NCBI GenBank assembly: GCA_039819085.1
Contig: JBCBSQ010000025.1
Location: 1 to 29,896 of the forward strand
Direction of reading: 5' to 3'
Origin: MED-G105 sp039819085
GTDB taxonomy: Bacteria; Pseudomonadota; Alphaproteobacteria; Caulobacterales; Parvularculaceae
Length of the DNA stretch: 29,896 nucleotides
Shown: positions 8,116-16,501 of the stretch, piece after piece
How positions within the stretch are numbered: position 1 is the stretch's first letter
Layout: each line of letters starts with the position of its first letter
Program-made: the position numbers and the translations under genes
Notes under the pieces: generated by a model
Seen by the model: the letters and a program-made list of their open reading frames with translations, nothing else
Databases searched by the model: none
Told to the model about the DNA's origin: nothing

Positions 8116-8598
8116 CCTACGGCTTGACATGGGACGCAATAGCGCGCCCTGATGCCGGGGCCGCCCGCCGCCGCGCCGAAAGGTAAAAAAAGCGGATATG
8201 CGATGGGCGAGACTGACCGGACCGCTCCCTTTCGCCGGTCAGGGGCCTTGCTCAGATGCGATATCGCGGCAACCACGCGATGTTTGCGGGACCAGGGGCC
8301 GAACTGGAGCAAAACGCCGATTGGCCACGGATTGCGCGCAAAACGCCCGCAAGACCTGTTGCTCCACACGGCGGAAAATGGACGGCCCAATCGGGTCGAC
8401 CGGGCTTTTTGCGATCGGACCAGCGCCGAACGCGTTTTTGGAAGAACTCGCTGATGACAGAGGCTATTCGCGCATTGACCGGACCGGGCTCGCCCGAGAC
8501 CCGCAGCGCAGCCCTTGTCTGTCGGCCAATCGAAACAAGCAGCGCCGAAGGACGACGCGCCCATGCGGCGGCGTCTTGGCGCTCTGGAGCACTATTGA
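8116..8598 (+). promoter_or_regulatory. Long structured 5' region of rne
   Basis: No convincing gene is seen in these 483 nt. The stretch holds an 8-bp hairpin (8213-8220 with 8235-8242, CTGACCGG/CCGGTCAG), the 10-bp palindrome GCGATATCGC at 8258-8267, and a terminator-like GCCC/GGGC stem followed by five T at 8384-8410. It ends in a good ribosome-binding site, GGAG at 8586-8589, 9 nt before the rne ATG. RNase E of other bacteria controls its own mRNA through the 5' leader. Whether this leader does so is inference. Confidence 0.4.
8384..8410 (+). terminator. Terminator-like element in the rne leader
   Basis: GCCC (8385-8388) pairs with GGGC (8402-8405) around a self-complementary GGTCGACC, followed by TTTTT at 8406-8410. 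The outer stem is short, so this is a modest candidate for premature termination about 190 nt before the rne start. Confidence 0.35.
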
Positions 8599-11500
8599 AT
8601 GTCACGAAAGATGCTGATCGACGCCGCGAACGAAGAAGAGGTTCGTGTTTGCGTACTTGAGAACAAGCGGGTTGAGGAATTCGATTTCGAATCCGCGTCG
8701 CGCAAGGCTTTAAGAGGCAACATATATCTCGCGCGCGTTACGCGCGTCGAACCGTCGCTGCAGGCGGCGTTCGTCGAGTATGGCGGGAACCGCCATGGTT
8801 TTCTCGCCTTTAGCGAAATCCATCCGGACTACTATCAGATCCCGGTTTCGGACCGCGAAGCGATCCGGGCGGCCGAGGCCGAAGAGGCGGACCTTGCGGA
8901 GCGCCTGAACCTGCATCCGTCCGAAGAGGACGAGCGCGGCGAAGGCAATGGCGACGTGGACGTTGACGACGCGGAAGCGACCGCCGCGCCGGACGCCGCC
9001 GCCGACGATGAAACGCGCGAAGAGACTCGCGAGGAGAAACCGCCGAAATCGCGGCGCGGCCGACGCCGTCGGAAGTCGAAAGCGGCGGATGCGGCCACAA
9101 GCGAAGAGTCGGCCGAGGACACCCTAAAAGAAGACGCGGAGGCGGCGGCCGAGGGCGCTCCGCCTGACGGCGACGCGACACGCGACAACGCTGATCCAGA
9201 CGACGCCGATACGGACGACGCCGATACGGACGACGCCGATACGGACGACGCGAAGAAAAGCGCCGGGCCGAGGGGCGATGAAAGCGTCGAGACCGCAATC
9301 GAACTTGATGAGGCCGCTTCCGGCGATCCGACAGACCAACGCCGCGAAGAGGAAGAAGAAGAGGAAGAAGAGGAAAAGGAGCGTCCGGATCTCGATGAGG
9401 CCGATGGCCAGGATCAAGGCTCGCAGGACGCGCCGACGGCGGCAAAGAAAAATGTCGTGAGCGCCGCCAGCGAAGACGATCGCCAATCACCTGCCGAAGA
9501 CGACGGCGGCGAAGCCGCATCTGATTCCAATACGGAACATCTTGATCAGGATGATCCGTCCGACGCGGAAGGCGAAGCACTCGCTGAGGCGAACGACCCC
9601 GCCCTTGAAGCGGACGACGACGAAGGCGTGCTCGCCGAAGCATCTGACTCAGATGACGGAGACGAAGCTGATACGGCGTCCGATGAAGATGACGCTGACG
9701 ACGACAGCGACGACAGCGATGATGACGGCCTCGACGCCGCCACCCGAAAAGACCTGATGAAGCGCTATGAAGAGGCGCGGCGCAAGCGCATGCGCCTTCT
9801 GCGCAACTACAAGATCCAGGAAGTCATCAAGCGCCGCCAGATCCTGCTTGTGCAGGTCGTCAAGGAAGAGCGCGGCAATAAGGGAGCGGCGCTCACGACT
9901 TATCTGTCGCTCGCCGGCAGGTATTGCGTCTTGATGCCGAATACCGCGCGCGGCGGCGGCATTTCGCGCAAGATCCCGAACGCCAGCGACCGCAAACGCC
10001 TGCGCAAAGTGGTCGACGGCCTTGAGGTGCCAAAGGGCATGGGCCTCATCATCCGCACGGCCGGCGCCAAACGCACCAAAGCGGAGATTAAACGTGACTA
10101 TGATTATCTCGCACGTTTATGGGAGAACATCCGTGCCCAGACTTTAAAGTCCATCGCGCCGGCGCTCATTTATGAAGAAGCGAGCCTCATCAAACGCGCG
10201 ATCCGGGACCTCTATGACAAGGACATCGAAGAAGTCCTGGTGCATGGCGAGGCCGGCTATCGCGAGGCGAAGGACTTCATGAAAATGCTTATGCCGTCCC
10301 ACGCCAAGAACGTTCAACCGTACAAGGATGAACGTCCTCTGTTCCTGAAATACGGCGTAGAGAAACAGCTTGACGACATGTACGAGCCGGAGGTTCGGCT
10401 GAAGTCCGGCGGCTATCTGGTTATCAATCAGACGGAAGCCCTGATCGCGATCGACGTGAACTCCGGCAAGGCGACCCGCGAACGCAATATCGAACAGACC
10501 GCGCTCAAGACGAATCTCGAAGCGGCGAAAGAGCTGGCGCGGCAATGCCGCCTGCGCGACCTCGCCGGCCTCATCGTCGTCGACTTCATCGACATGGACG
10601 AGCATCGCAACAACCGGTCCGTAGAGAAGAAGTTCAAGGAAGCCCTGAAAACCGACCGCGCGCGCATTCAGGTTGGCCGCATTTCCAGCTTCGGATTGCT
10701 GGAGATGTCCCGTCAGCGACGGCGCTCCGGCATTGTGGACGGCACGACGCACGCCTGCCCGACTTGCCATGGCGCAGGCGTCGTGCGCTCACGCGAAATG
10801 GCGGGCCTCCGGATCCTGCGCGCAATTGAGGGCGAGGCGATTGACGGACGCGCGGAAGTGCTTCGCGTCAAAGCGTCAGCAGACGTCGTTCTTTATGTGC
10901 TGAACGAAAAACGCGACTGGCTCGGTCGAATTGAAGGCGCTTATGGCGTCAAGATCGAGCTTCTGGCGGATGTCGCAAAGCATGGTGATCACTACGAAAT
11001 TGAACGCCGCGGCGCGCGCAAGACGTCGCAAGTCGCCGCAGCGGTGCGCGCCGATCTGTCGGAAATGGCTGAAGTCGATAATGAAGCAGCCTCAGATCCG
11101 CAGGACGAAAAGCCTCAGCGCGATCGACCCGCCGAAGCCTCCGCTGATGAAGACGATGGCGAACGCAAGCGGCGGCGGCGGCGGCGGCGGCGCAAGGGCG
11201 GTGACGCCGATGCGGCCGCTGATGGCGATAGCGGAGGGACCGCAGACGGAGAGGCGAAGAGCGGCGAGAACGGTGATGAGGCGCGCGCGGGCGCGGATGG
11301 CGAAGACGACGACGACAAGCCGAAAAAGCGTCGCCGTCGTGGCCGTCGCGGCGGCCGCCGAAATGCTCGCAAGGAGGACGAGGGCGCGGACATCGAGGCT
11401 GAGACCGAAACGGATGCCGGCCCCGCCGAGACCCCGGACATTGGCGCCGAGGCGGCGGCGGGCGAGAATTCCGATCCGTCGCAAAGCAACGATGAAGACA

Positions 11501-11754
11501 CGGCGTCAACCGAAAGCGGGATCGCCGAGGACGACAATGCGCCGGCGGAGGACGCCGCCCCTCAAGTGGAGCCTCCTTCAGCGGAGCCTGAGCGCGAGGC
11601 GGAAGCCGCCGCCAGAGAAGAGGCGGCCGCCGCCTTGGCCTCTCCTCCGGAAAATGAAGGCGATGAGATTGGAGCCGCCGCGTCAACGCCGGAACCGCCG
11701 AAAAAGCGCAAGCCCGCTCGCAAAGGCTGGTGGCAGCGCGCGATCGGCGGCTAG
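8599..11754 (+). CDS. rne: Ribonuclease E, degradosome endonuclease, with large acidic S1 insertion
   Basis: RNase E cleaves single-stranded AU-rich RNA, starts mRNA decay, processes rRNA and tRNA, and scaffolds the degradosome. The 1051-residue product starts at ATG 8599 (GGAG, 9-nt spacing). The S1 domain begins at about residue 36 and is split by a very acidic insertion of about 270 residues (about 110-385), then resumes with the KRRQ and LVQVVKEERGNKGAALT segment. Catalytic Mg-binding D619 (IDVNSG) and D662 (VVDFIDM) and the Zn-link C720-P-T-C723 are intact. The C-terminal 350 residues are disordered, with two Arg-rich RNA-binding clusters (an 8-Arg run at 858 or so, and KKRRRRGRRGGRR further on). 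The protein ends in GWWQR. A terminal GWW is the PNPase-binding motif in Caulobacter RNase E. Large acidic S1 insertions are typical of alphaproteobacterial RNase E. Confidence 0.96.
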   Translation: MSRKMLIDAANEEEVRVCVLENKRVEEFDFESASRKALRGNIYLARVTRVEPSLQAAFVEYGGNRHGFLAFSEIHPDYYQIPVSDREAIRAAEAEEADLAERLNLHPSEEDERGEGNGDVDVDDAEATAAPDAAADDETREETREEKPPKSRRGRRRRKSKAADAATSEESAEDTLKEDAEAAAEGAPPDGDATRDNADPDDADTDDADTDDADTDDAKKSAGPRGDESVETAIELDEAASGDPTDQRREEEEEEEEEEKERPDLDEADGQDQGSQDAPTAAKKNVVSAASEDDRQSPAEDDGGEAASDSNTEHLDQDDPSDAEGEALAEANDPALEADDDEGVLAEASDSDDGDEADTASDEDDADDDSDDSDDDGLDAATRKDLMKRYEEARRKRMRLLRNYKIQEVIKRRQILLVQVVKEERGNKGAALTTYLSLAGRYCVLMPNTARGGGISRKIPNASDRKRLRKVVDGLEVPKGMGLIIRTAGAKRTKAEIKRDYDYLARLWENIRAQTLKSIAPALIYEEASLIKRAIRDLYDKDIEEVLVHGEAGYREAKDFMKMLMPSHAKNVQPYKDERPLFLKYGVEKQLDDMYEPEVRLKSGGYLVINQTEALIAIDVNSGKATRERNIEQTALKTNLEAAKELARQCRLRDLAGLIVVDFIDMDEHRNNRSVEKKFKEALKTDRARIQVGRISSFGLLEMSRQRRRSGIVDGTTHACPTCHGAGVVRSREMAGLRILRAIEGEAIDGRAEVLRVKASADVVLYVLNEKRDWLGRIEGAYGVKIELLADVAKHGDHYEIERRGARKTSQVAAAVRADLSEMAEVDNEAASDPQDEKPQRDRPAEASADEDDGERKRRRRRRRRKGGDADAAADGDSGGTADGEAKSGENGDEARAGADGEDDDDKPKKRRRRGRRGGRRNARKEDEGADIEAETETDAGPAETPDIGAEAAAGENSDPSQSNDEDTASTESGIAEDDNAPAEDAAPQVEPPSAEPEREAEAAAREEAAAALASPPENEGDEIGAAASTPEPPKKRKPARKGWWQRAIGG
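9199..9251 (+). repeat. 15-bp tandem repeat in the acidic insertion of rne
   Basis: Three exact copies of GACGACGCCGATACG (9199-9213, 9214-9228, 9229-9243) plus 8 nt of a fourth. They encode repeats of DDADT. The unit is a multiple of three, so copy-number change would keep the frame. Confidence 0.95.
11170..11190 (+). repeat. (CGG)7 trinucleotide run in rne
   Basis: Seven CGG codons in a row, then CGC, encode an eight-arginine stretch in the C-terminal RNA-binding region of RNase E. Confidence 0.9.
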
Positions 11755-11781
11755 GCGGCGGCAGTCCACGACGGATCGGCC

Positions 11782-11803
11782 GCTCCTTGATCGTTTAAGG
11801 AGC
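11782..11803 (+). terminator. Hairpin 3' of rne
   Basis: Perfect 7-bp stem GCTCCTT/AAGGAGC with an 8-nt loop, 27 nt after the rne stop. No U-tract follows, so it may protect or process the mRNA end. Confidence 0.4.
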
Positions 11804-11809
11804 CATGGC

Positions 11810-11825
11810 GCGTCCATTTGGACGC
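11810..11825 (+). terminator. Second hairpin 3' of rne
   Basis: Perfect 6-bp stem GCGTCC/GGACGC with loop ATTT, 7 nt after the first hairpin. The pair forms a tandem structure in the rne-M48 gap. The rest of the gap (to 12106) shows only a 6-bp GGCCGC/GCGGCC hairpin at 11952-11966 and no clear promoter. Confidence 0.4.
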
Positions 11826-12106
11826 CTGGTTGAGGAATGGGCCTCCTGCGTTAACGAACGCGTGAGTCCTCGCCTCAAGTCATAATTTGGGCGCCGCCTT
11901 GCGCTATGGAGTGGAGTCGGCGCTGATGCGCCTGCTTCGAGCGCCGGCCCGGGCCGCTTTGCGGCCGATCCTAACGCGGCGCAGCGCGAGTTGTATTGGT
12001 GGTTGCGATGCCTTCTCTCCTGCCCAGACTGCGGCCGATTTTCGGCGCGATTGAGACCGGCGGGCGCCTCGTTCCGTTCATGCAACGGCGGCGCAGAGGC
12101 GGCGCG

Positions 12107-13474
12107 ATGGCTCGAGGGCGATTTACGTCAGCGCTGCGCAATGTCCTTATCGCCGCCGGTTTTGCGATTGGTCAGACCATCGCGACCGGCTCAGCGTCCG
12201 CCCAGATGCTGCTGCGCGACGCCGAAATAGAAGGCTGGCTCCGCGAAAAGTCCGATCCAATTCTGGAGGTCGCGGGCATTGAGCCGGAAAGCATCGACAT
12301 CCTTTTGGTTGGCGACCCAACGCTGAACGCGTTTGCCGGCGGACGGATCATGGGCTTCCACACCGGGCTCTTCACCACGGCGCAGACGCCCAACGAAATC
12401 GAAGCGGTGATTGCCCACGAAGTGGCGCATATCTCCGGCGGGCACACAGCGCGCTCAGACGCCGTCGCCGCGGCGGCGACAACGCCCATGCTCCTCAGCC
12501 TCGTCCTCGCCGCCGGCGCGATCGCCGCAGGCGCGCCGCAGGCCGGAATTGGGATTCTCGGCCTCGGACAAACCGTCGGCATCGCGAACTATCTGAAGTA
12601 CTCGCGCAGCCAGGAATCAGGCGCCGACCAGGCAGGCATCACATTCCTCGAAAAGCTCGGCAAGTCCGGCAAAGGCGCGATTGATCTTTGGAGCCGGATG
12701 AGCAATTCGCAGATCATTCGTGGGCGGAAGATCAATCCTTACCTGGTGACCCACCCTCTCCCGCTTGATCGCGAAGAGGCGCTGCGCGCGCGCGTCGAGG
12801 CCTCTCCGCTATATAATATCGTGGATTCGCCGGAAGAGATGTACCGCCTTCATATGATCCAGGCGAAGATCTACGGTTTCCTGCAGGAAACGCGATTGAC
12901 GCTGCGACAATACCCGAAGACCGACACCTCGGACCCGGCGCGCTACGCCCGGGCGGTCGCTTTCTATCGGGCCGCGGACATCGCATCCGCGCAGGAAGAG
13001 ATCGACGCTCTTATTGAGAAGTACCCGGATGTTCCATACTTCCACGAGCTTAAGGGCCAGATGCTGTTTGAGTTCGGGCGCATTGAAGAATCGATTGCGC
13101 CCCATCGCAGGTCGGTTGAACTCGCGCCCGGCCAATCCCTTTTCCGGGTCAATCTTGGCCGCTCCCTGCTTGGCCGCGAAGACGTCGAAGGCGCCAAGCT
13201 CGCGATTGAGGAATTGCGCCGCGCGATCCTCCTGGAGCCCGACAGCGCCTTCGCCTGGTTTGAACTCTCCCGCGCATATGGCCTTACCGGCGACATCCCC
13301 ATGGCGCATCTTGCGACCGCTGAATCCAAGTATCACGGCGGCCGCGTTGGCGAGGCGGCGCAATTCGCGGCGCGGGCTTTGAAAGGGCTGCCTCCAGGCT
13401 CGCCGGAAGCGCGCCGGGCCCAGGACGTGCTCGCCGCGGCGCGCGCGAAGGCTCAACAGGCCCGCCGCCGATGA
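12107..13474 (+). CDS. Periplasmic M48 metalloprotease with TPR repeats (BepA-like)
   Basis: Predicted zinc protease of the periplasm that degrades or assists misfolded outer-membrane proteins, as BepA does in E. coli. I choose ATG 12107, which gives a clean signal peptide (Arg-rich start, hydrophobic core, cleavage near ASA-Q) and 455 residues. It has GAGG upstream. The frame is open further upstream, with possible starts at 12080 and 12008. The active site H104-E-V-A-H108 and the downstream glutamate in SQESGADQAG are present. TPR-like repeats fill about residues 290-440 (for example FELSRAYGLTGDIPMAHLA). It is co-directional with the dsbA-family gene, 138 nt upstream of it. Confidence 0.92.
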   Translation: MARGRFTSALRNVLIAAGFAIGQTIATGSASAQMLLRDAEIEGWLREKSDPILEVAGIEPESIDILLVGDPTLNAFAGGRIMGFHTGLFTTAQTPNEIEAVIAHEVAHISGGHTARSDAVAAAATTPMLLSLVLAAGAIAAGAPQAGIGILGLGQTVGIANYLKYSRSQESGADQAGITFLEKLGKSGKGAIDLWSRMSNSQIIRGRKINPYLVTHPLPLDREEALRARVEASPLYNIVDSPEEMYRLHMIQAKIYGFLQETRLTLRQYPKTDTSDPARYARAVAFYRAADIASAQEEIDALIEKYPDVPYFHELKGQMLFEFGRIEESIAPHRRSVELAPGQSLFRVNLGRSLLGREDVEGAKLAIEELRRAILLEPDSAFAWFELSRAYGLTGDIPMAHLATAESKYHGGRVGEAAQFAARALKGLPPGSPEARRAQDVLAAARAKAQQARRR

Positions 13475-13514
13475 GCCAAACGTCGCCAATGCGCGCCGGA
13501 TGACCGAACTTGTG

Positions 13515-13530
13515 AAGGCCGCACGGCCTT
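13515..13530 (+). terminator. Hairpin between M48 protease and dsbA-family gene
   Basis: Perfect 6-bp stem AAGGCC/GGCCTT with loop GCAC, 40 nt after the M48 stop. No T-tract follows, so it is a weak terminator candidate. Confidence 0.3.
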
Positions 13531-13612
13531 GACTAAGGCGGCGTCGGCCGCTCAACGAAGACATGAGGGCGGACGGGCGCCATGGGTTTGAATTGAAGAA
13601 GGGCGGCATTCG

Positions 13613-14413
13613 ATGAACAGATGGATCGCAGGCGGGGCGCTCGCCGGCGCAGCCGGCCTGACGGCGTTGGCGTTCTCCGGCCTGACGAGCGGGATTGCGC
13701 AAACCGACGAAGGCGGCTCAGGGTTTTCAAACGCGGAGAAGGGCGAGATTGAGCGTATCGTCGCGGACTACATCGCCAACAACCCGGAAAAAGTGATGGA
13801 GGCCCTCACCGCCTTCGCAGCGGCGGAAGATGAGCGCCGGGCGGCGGACCAGCGGGTCGCGCAGCGTGAAGCGGCCACCTACCTCGCCTCAGCGGAAGAC
13901 GCCTATGAGGCGGGACCGGACGCGAGCGCGGCGAAAGTCGCCGTTGTCGAATTCTTCGACTACCATTGCGGGTTCTGCAAGCGGGCGAACGGTCTGGTCC
14001 GAGAACTGACCTCGGAAGATCCGTCCGTGAAGGTTGTATTCCGGGAACTGCCGATCCTCCGGCAGGAATCCGAAATCGCCGCGCGCCACGCCCTCGCCGC
14101 ACGCGCGCAAGGCAAGTACCTCGATTTCCATTTTGCGCTGATGAAGAAGAGCGGCACGCTCACTGAGGCGCGCATTCTCAAGGTCGCGAAGGACATCGGC
14201 CTCGACGTTGAGCGCCTCAAGAAAGACGCCCAGAGTGACAGCGTCGAGGACGCGCTTGAGTACAACTATCAGGTCGCCAAGGATATCGGCGTGGACGGAA
14301 CGCCGGGCTTTCTCGTCGTGTCGACGGACGGCTCTTTCGTCGAATTGATCCCAGGCTTCCGCCCCGAGGAAATTCGCAAGGCCGTCAAGGAAGCGAAGAA
14401 GGCGTCGAGCTGA
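13613..14413 (+). CDS. DsbA-family thiol:disulfide oxidoreductase, Com1-like
   Basis: Periplasmic thioredoxin-fold oxidoreductase that forms or rearranges disulfides. The 266-residue product has an N-terminal signal or anchor (residues about 1-30), a Com1-type helical region (about 40-85, with the YIANNPE segment) and a DSBA-like thioredoxin domain. The redox motif is C119-G-F-C122 and the cis-proline loop is visible in VDGTPGFLV. The CGFC pair and the Com1-like head are seen in the DsbA/BdbD group of alphaproteobacteria. Whether it acts as oxidase or isomerase cannot be told from sequence. It converges on thiG with 20 nt between stops. Confidence 0.92.
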   Translation: MNRWIAGGALAGAAGLTALAFSGLTSGIAQTDEGGSGFSNAEKGEIERIVADYIANNPEKVMEALTAFAAAEDERRAADQRVAQREAATYLASAEDAYEAGPDASAAKVAVVEFFDYHCGFCKRANGLVRELTSEDPSVKVVFRELPILRQESEIAARHALAARAQGKYLDFHFALMKKSGTLTEARILKVAKDIGLDVERLKKDAQSDSVEDALEYNYQVAKDIGVDGTPGFLVVSTDGSFVELIPGFRPEEIRKAVKEAKKASS

Positions 14414-14433
14414 TCCGCCCGCGGCGCAAGCGC

Positions 14434-15204
14434 TTAGATAAGTCCCGCAAGGGGTGAGGACGGGTCGGCGTAGCGCTTTTTCGGCATGCGACCGGCGAGA
14501 TAGGCTTCGCGGCCGGCAATGACCGCATGGCCCATGGCCGACGCCATCAGCACCGGGTCCTTCGCACCGGCGATGGCGGTGTTCATCAAGACGCCGTCGC
14601 ACCCGATCTCCATAGCGATTGCCGCGTCCGAGGCTGTGCCGACGCCCGCATCGACAATGACGGGGACGGAGGATTGCTCAACGATGAGGCGAATATTCAC
14701 CGGATTCTGAACGCCGAGACCTGAACCGATAAGGGAGCCGAGCGGCATAATTGCGCAGCAGCCCGCATCCTCGAGTTTCCTTGCGTACACCGGGTCGTCC
14801 GAACAGTAGACCATCACCTGGAAGCCATCCGCGATCAGGAGCTTCGCCGCTTTCAGCGTCTCCTCCATGTCGGGGTAGAGTGTTTTCTGGTCGGCGAGGA
14901 CCTCCAGCTTCACGAGGTCCCAGCCGCCCGCCTCGCGCGCCAGACGAAGCGTACGGATCGCATCCTCCGCCGTGAAGCAGCCGGCCGTATTCGGAAGGAA
15001 GACGTACTTCTCCGGGCTGACATAGTCGACCAACATCGGCTGATCGGGGTCGGTGAGGTTCACCCGGCGCACCGCGACCGTCACCATCTGCGCGCCGGCC
15101 GCCTCCGCAGCCTGCGCATTTTGCTCATAGGTTTCGTATTTGCCGGTGCCGATAATAAGACGCGAACGGAACGTTCGCCCGGCGATAACTAGAGGATCGT
15201 CCAC
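14434..15204 (-). CDS. thiG: Thiazole synthase
   Basis: ThiG makes the thiazole phosphate of thiamine from deoxyxylulose 5-phosphate, dehydroglycine (or iminoacetate) and sulfur carried on ThiS thiocarboxylate. The 256-residue (beta/alpha)8 protein matches the family length. The Schiff-base lysine is K99 in DLVKLEVLAD, and the phosphate-binding segments (GSGLGVQNP, DAGVGTASDA and NTAIAGAKDP) are intact. The start codon is GTG at 15204, 6 nt after the thiS stop, so the two genes are probably translationally coupled. The glycine oxidase thiO needed for dehydroglycine lies 12 kb away in this window. Confidence 0.97.
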   Translation of the reverse strand: MDDPLVIAGRTFRSRLIIGTGKYETYEQNAQAAEAAGAQMVTVAVRRVNLTDPDQPMLVDYVSPEKYVFLPNTAGCFTAEDAIRTLRLAREAGGWDLVKLEVLADQKTLYPDMEETLKAAKLLIADGFQVMVYCSDDPVYARKLEDAGCCAIMPLGSLIGSGLGVQNPVNIRLIVEQSSVPVIVDAGVGTASDAAIAMEIGCDGVLMNTAIAGAKDPVLMASAMGHAVIAGREAYLAGRMPKKRYADPSSPLAGLI

Positions 15205-15210
15205 TTGGGC

Positions 15211-15411
15211 TCAGCCGCCTCCCACGAAATGCACAATCTCAATGCGATCGCCTTCGCTGAGGACGGTCTGCGGATAGGCCGAGCGCGGCACGATCTCGAG
15301 ATTGCGCTCCACCGCGACCTTGCGGGCGTCTAGGCCGAGTTCACGCGCCAGCGCGTCGACCGAAATCGACGCCGCCACATCGCGCGCCTCGCCGTTCAGC
15401 GTTATTCTCAT
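15211..15411 (-). CDS. thiS: Sulfur carrier protein ThiS
   Basis: Small ubiquitin-fold carrier that is adenylated and thiocarboxylated at its C-terminal Gly-Gly and gives sulfur to ThiG. The 66-residue product ends FVGGG, so a terminal GG is present with one further Gly. I choose ATG 15411 because AGG stands 6 nt upstream. An in-frame TTG at 15417 is the only alternative. It is the first gene of thiS-thiG. The upstream gap to divergent aroQ is short and shows no TPP riboswitch core. Confidence 0.95.
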   Translation of the reverse strand: MRITLNGEARDVAASISVDALARELGLDARKVAVERNLEIVPRSAYPQTVLSEGDRIEIVHFVGGG

Positions 15412-15498
15412 CTTCAACCTATCGGTCTACCCTACAGGACGCCGAGGCGCGCCGGATCGCGCCACCGCCCAAAACCTCGCTCGCCGGAACCCGCCAAG

Positions 15499-15957
15499 AT
15501 GTCTCGACCGCCGCTAGTATTTATTCTCAACGGGCCGAATTTAAACCTCTTAGGGACGCGCGAGCCGGAGGTCTATGGCCACGACACGCTCGCCGACATC
15601 GAGACCGCCTGCCGCGCCCACGCCGGCGCGCTGGGGCTTGGCGTGGAGTTCCGCCAGTCAAACTATGAGGGCGCCCTCGTTGACTGGATCCAGGAGGCGG
15701 GAACGGCCGCGGCGTGCGCTATTTTGAACGCCGGCGCCTATTCCCACACGTCCATCGCGCTGCACGACGCGATCCGGTCGGTCGCGATTCCCGTCATTGA
15801 GACGCATATCTCCAATATCCACGCGCGTGAGGAGTTCCGGGAGCGTTCCCTCACCGGGCGCGCCGCAACGGCGGTGATCTGCGGGTTCGGCGCAGGCGGG
15901 TACATGCTGGCGCTTGACGGGGCGAAACGACTGACCCAAAAGTCGATAAAACAATAA
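15499..15957 (+). CDS. aroQ: 3-Dehydroquinate dehydratase, type II
   Basis: Third step of the shikimate pathway, trans-dehydration of 3-dehydroquinate in the cytosol, usually as a dodecamer. The 152-residue product has the full type II signature: NGPNLNLLGTREPEVYG at the start (catalytic Arg19 and Tyr24 on the flexible lid), NAGAYSHTSIALHDA in the middle, and ETHISNIHAREEFRE with the catalytic His. The start is ATG 15499, with a weak ribosome-binding site. It leads the aroQ-accB-accC cluster and ends 19 nt before accB, an arrangement conserved in alphaproteobacteria. Confidence 0.97.
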   Translation: MSRPPLVFILNGPNLNLLGTREPEVYGHDTLADIETACRAHAGALGLGVEFRQSNYEGALVDWIQEAGTAAACAILNAGAYSHTSIALHDAIRSVAIPVIETHISNIHAREEFRERSLTGRAATAVICGFGAGGYMLALDGAKRLTQKSIKQ

Positions 15958-15976
15958 CTTGACAGGTGGTGGCGCA

Positions 15977-16456
15977 ATGGCGGAGCCGGATGGCGACGAC
16001 GGCGGCAAGGACATTCATCTAATTCGCGCGCTGGCCGGCGTGCTTGATGAGACAGGCCTCACGGAAATCGAAATCGAACGAAACGACGTGCGCGTGCGCG
16101 TCGCGCGCACGGCGGCGATGACCATCGCGGCGCCCGCGGCGATCGAGGCTTCGCCAGCGCAGTCGTTGCCCGCCCCTGCTCCGGCCGCGGCCGAGGCCTC
16201 GCAGGCGCCGGCCGCGCCGCCCGCCGGCGCCGTGCCCTCGCCAATGGTCGGCACGGTCTACCTCTCCCCCTCGCCCGGCTCCGCGCCATTCGTCAGCGTT
16301 GGGCAGAACGTGCGCGAAGGCGACACCCTGATGATTGTCGAGGCGATGAAGACGATGAACCCGGTCGTCGCGCCGCGCGCCGGCGCAGTCACCGCCGTCC
16401 TGGTGCGGAACGAACAGGCGGTCGAGTTCGGCGAACCGCTCCTGACGATCGAATGA
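15977..16456 (+). CDS. accB: Biotin carboxyl carrier protein of acetyl-CoA carboxylase
   Basis: Carries the CO2-bearing biotin between the biotin carboxylase and carboxyltransferase parts of acetyl-CoA carboxylase, first step of fatty-acid synthesis. The 159-residue product has an N-terminal helical region, a Pro/Ala linker (about 45-80) and a C-terminal biotinyl domain. The biotinylated lysine is K125 in EAMKTM. The ATG at 15977 has AGGTGG 7 nt upstream and is preferred over an in-frame TTG at 15959. Confidence 0.97.
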   Translation: MAEPDGDDGGKDIHLIRALAGVLDETGLTEIEIERNDVRVRVARTAAMTIAAPAAIEASPAQSLPAPAPAAAEASQAPAAPPAGAVPSPMVGTVYLSPSPGSAPFVSVGQNVREGDTLMIVEAMKTMNPVVAPRAGAVTAVLVRNEQAVEFGEPLLTIE

Positions 16457-16501
16457 CGCGCCGCCTCGACCGAAGGCCATTTATCCGCCCGGAGGCCATT
16501 A

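Noticed and set aside
8123..8146. TTGACA at 8123 as a -35 box for rne
   Set aside because: No acceptable -10 hexamer lies 16-18 nt downstream.
8073..8564. 163-residue minus-strand open frame in the rne leader
   Set aside because: Low-complexity Arg/Ser/Pro composition, no recognisable motif, no good ribosome-binding site, and it overlies the structured rne 5' region.
10144..10770. 208-residue minus-strand frame inside rne
   Set aside because: Antisense shadow of the conserved RNase E catalytic domain.
15412..15498. TPP riboswitch before thiS
   Set aside because: The gap is under 90 nt and lacks the conserved CTGAGA and related core sequences.
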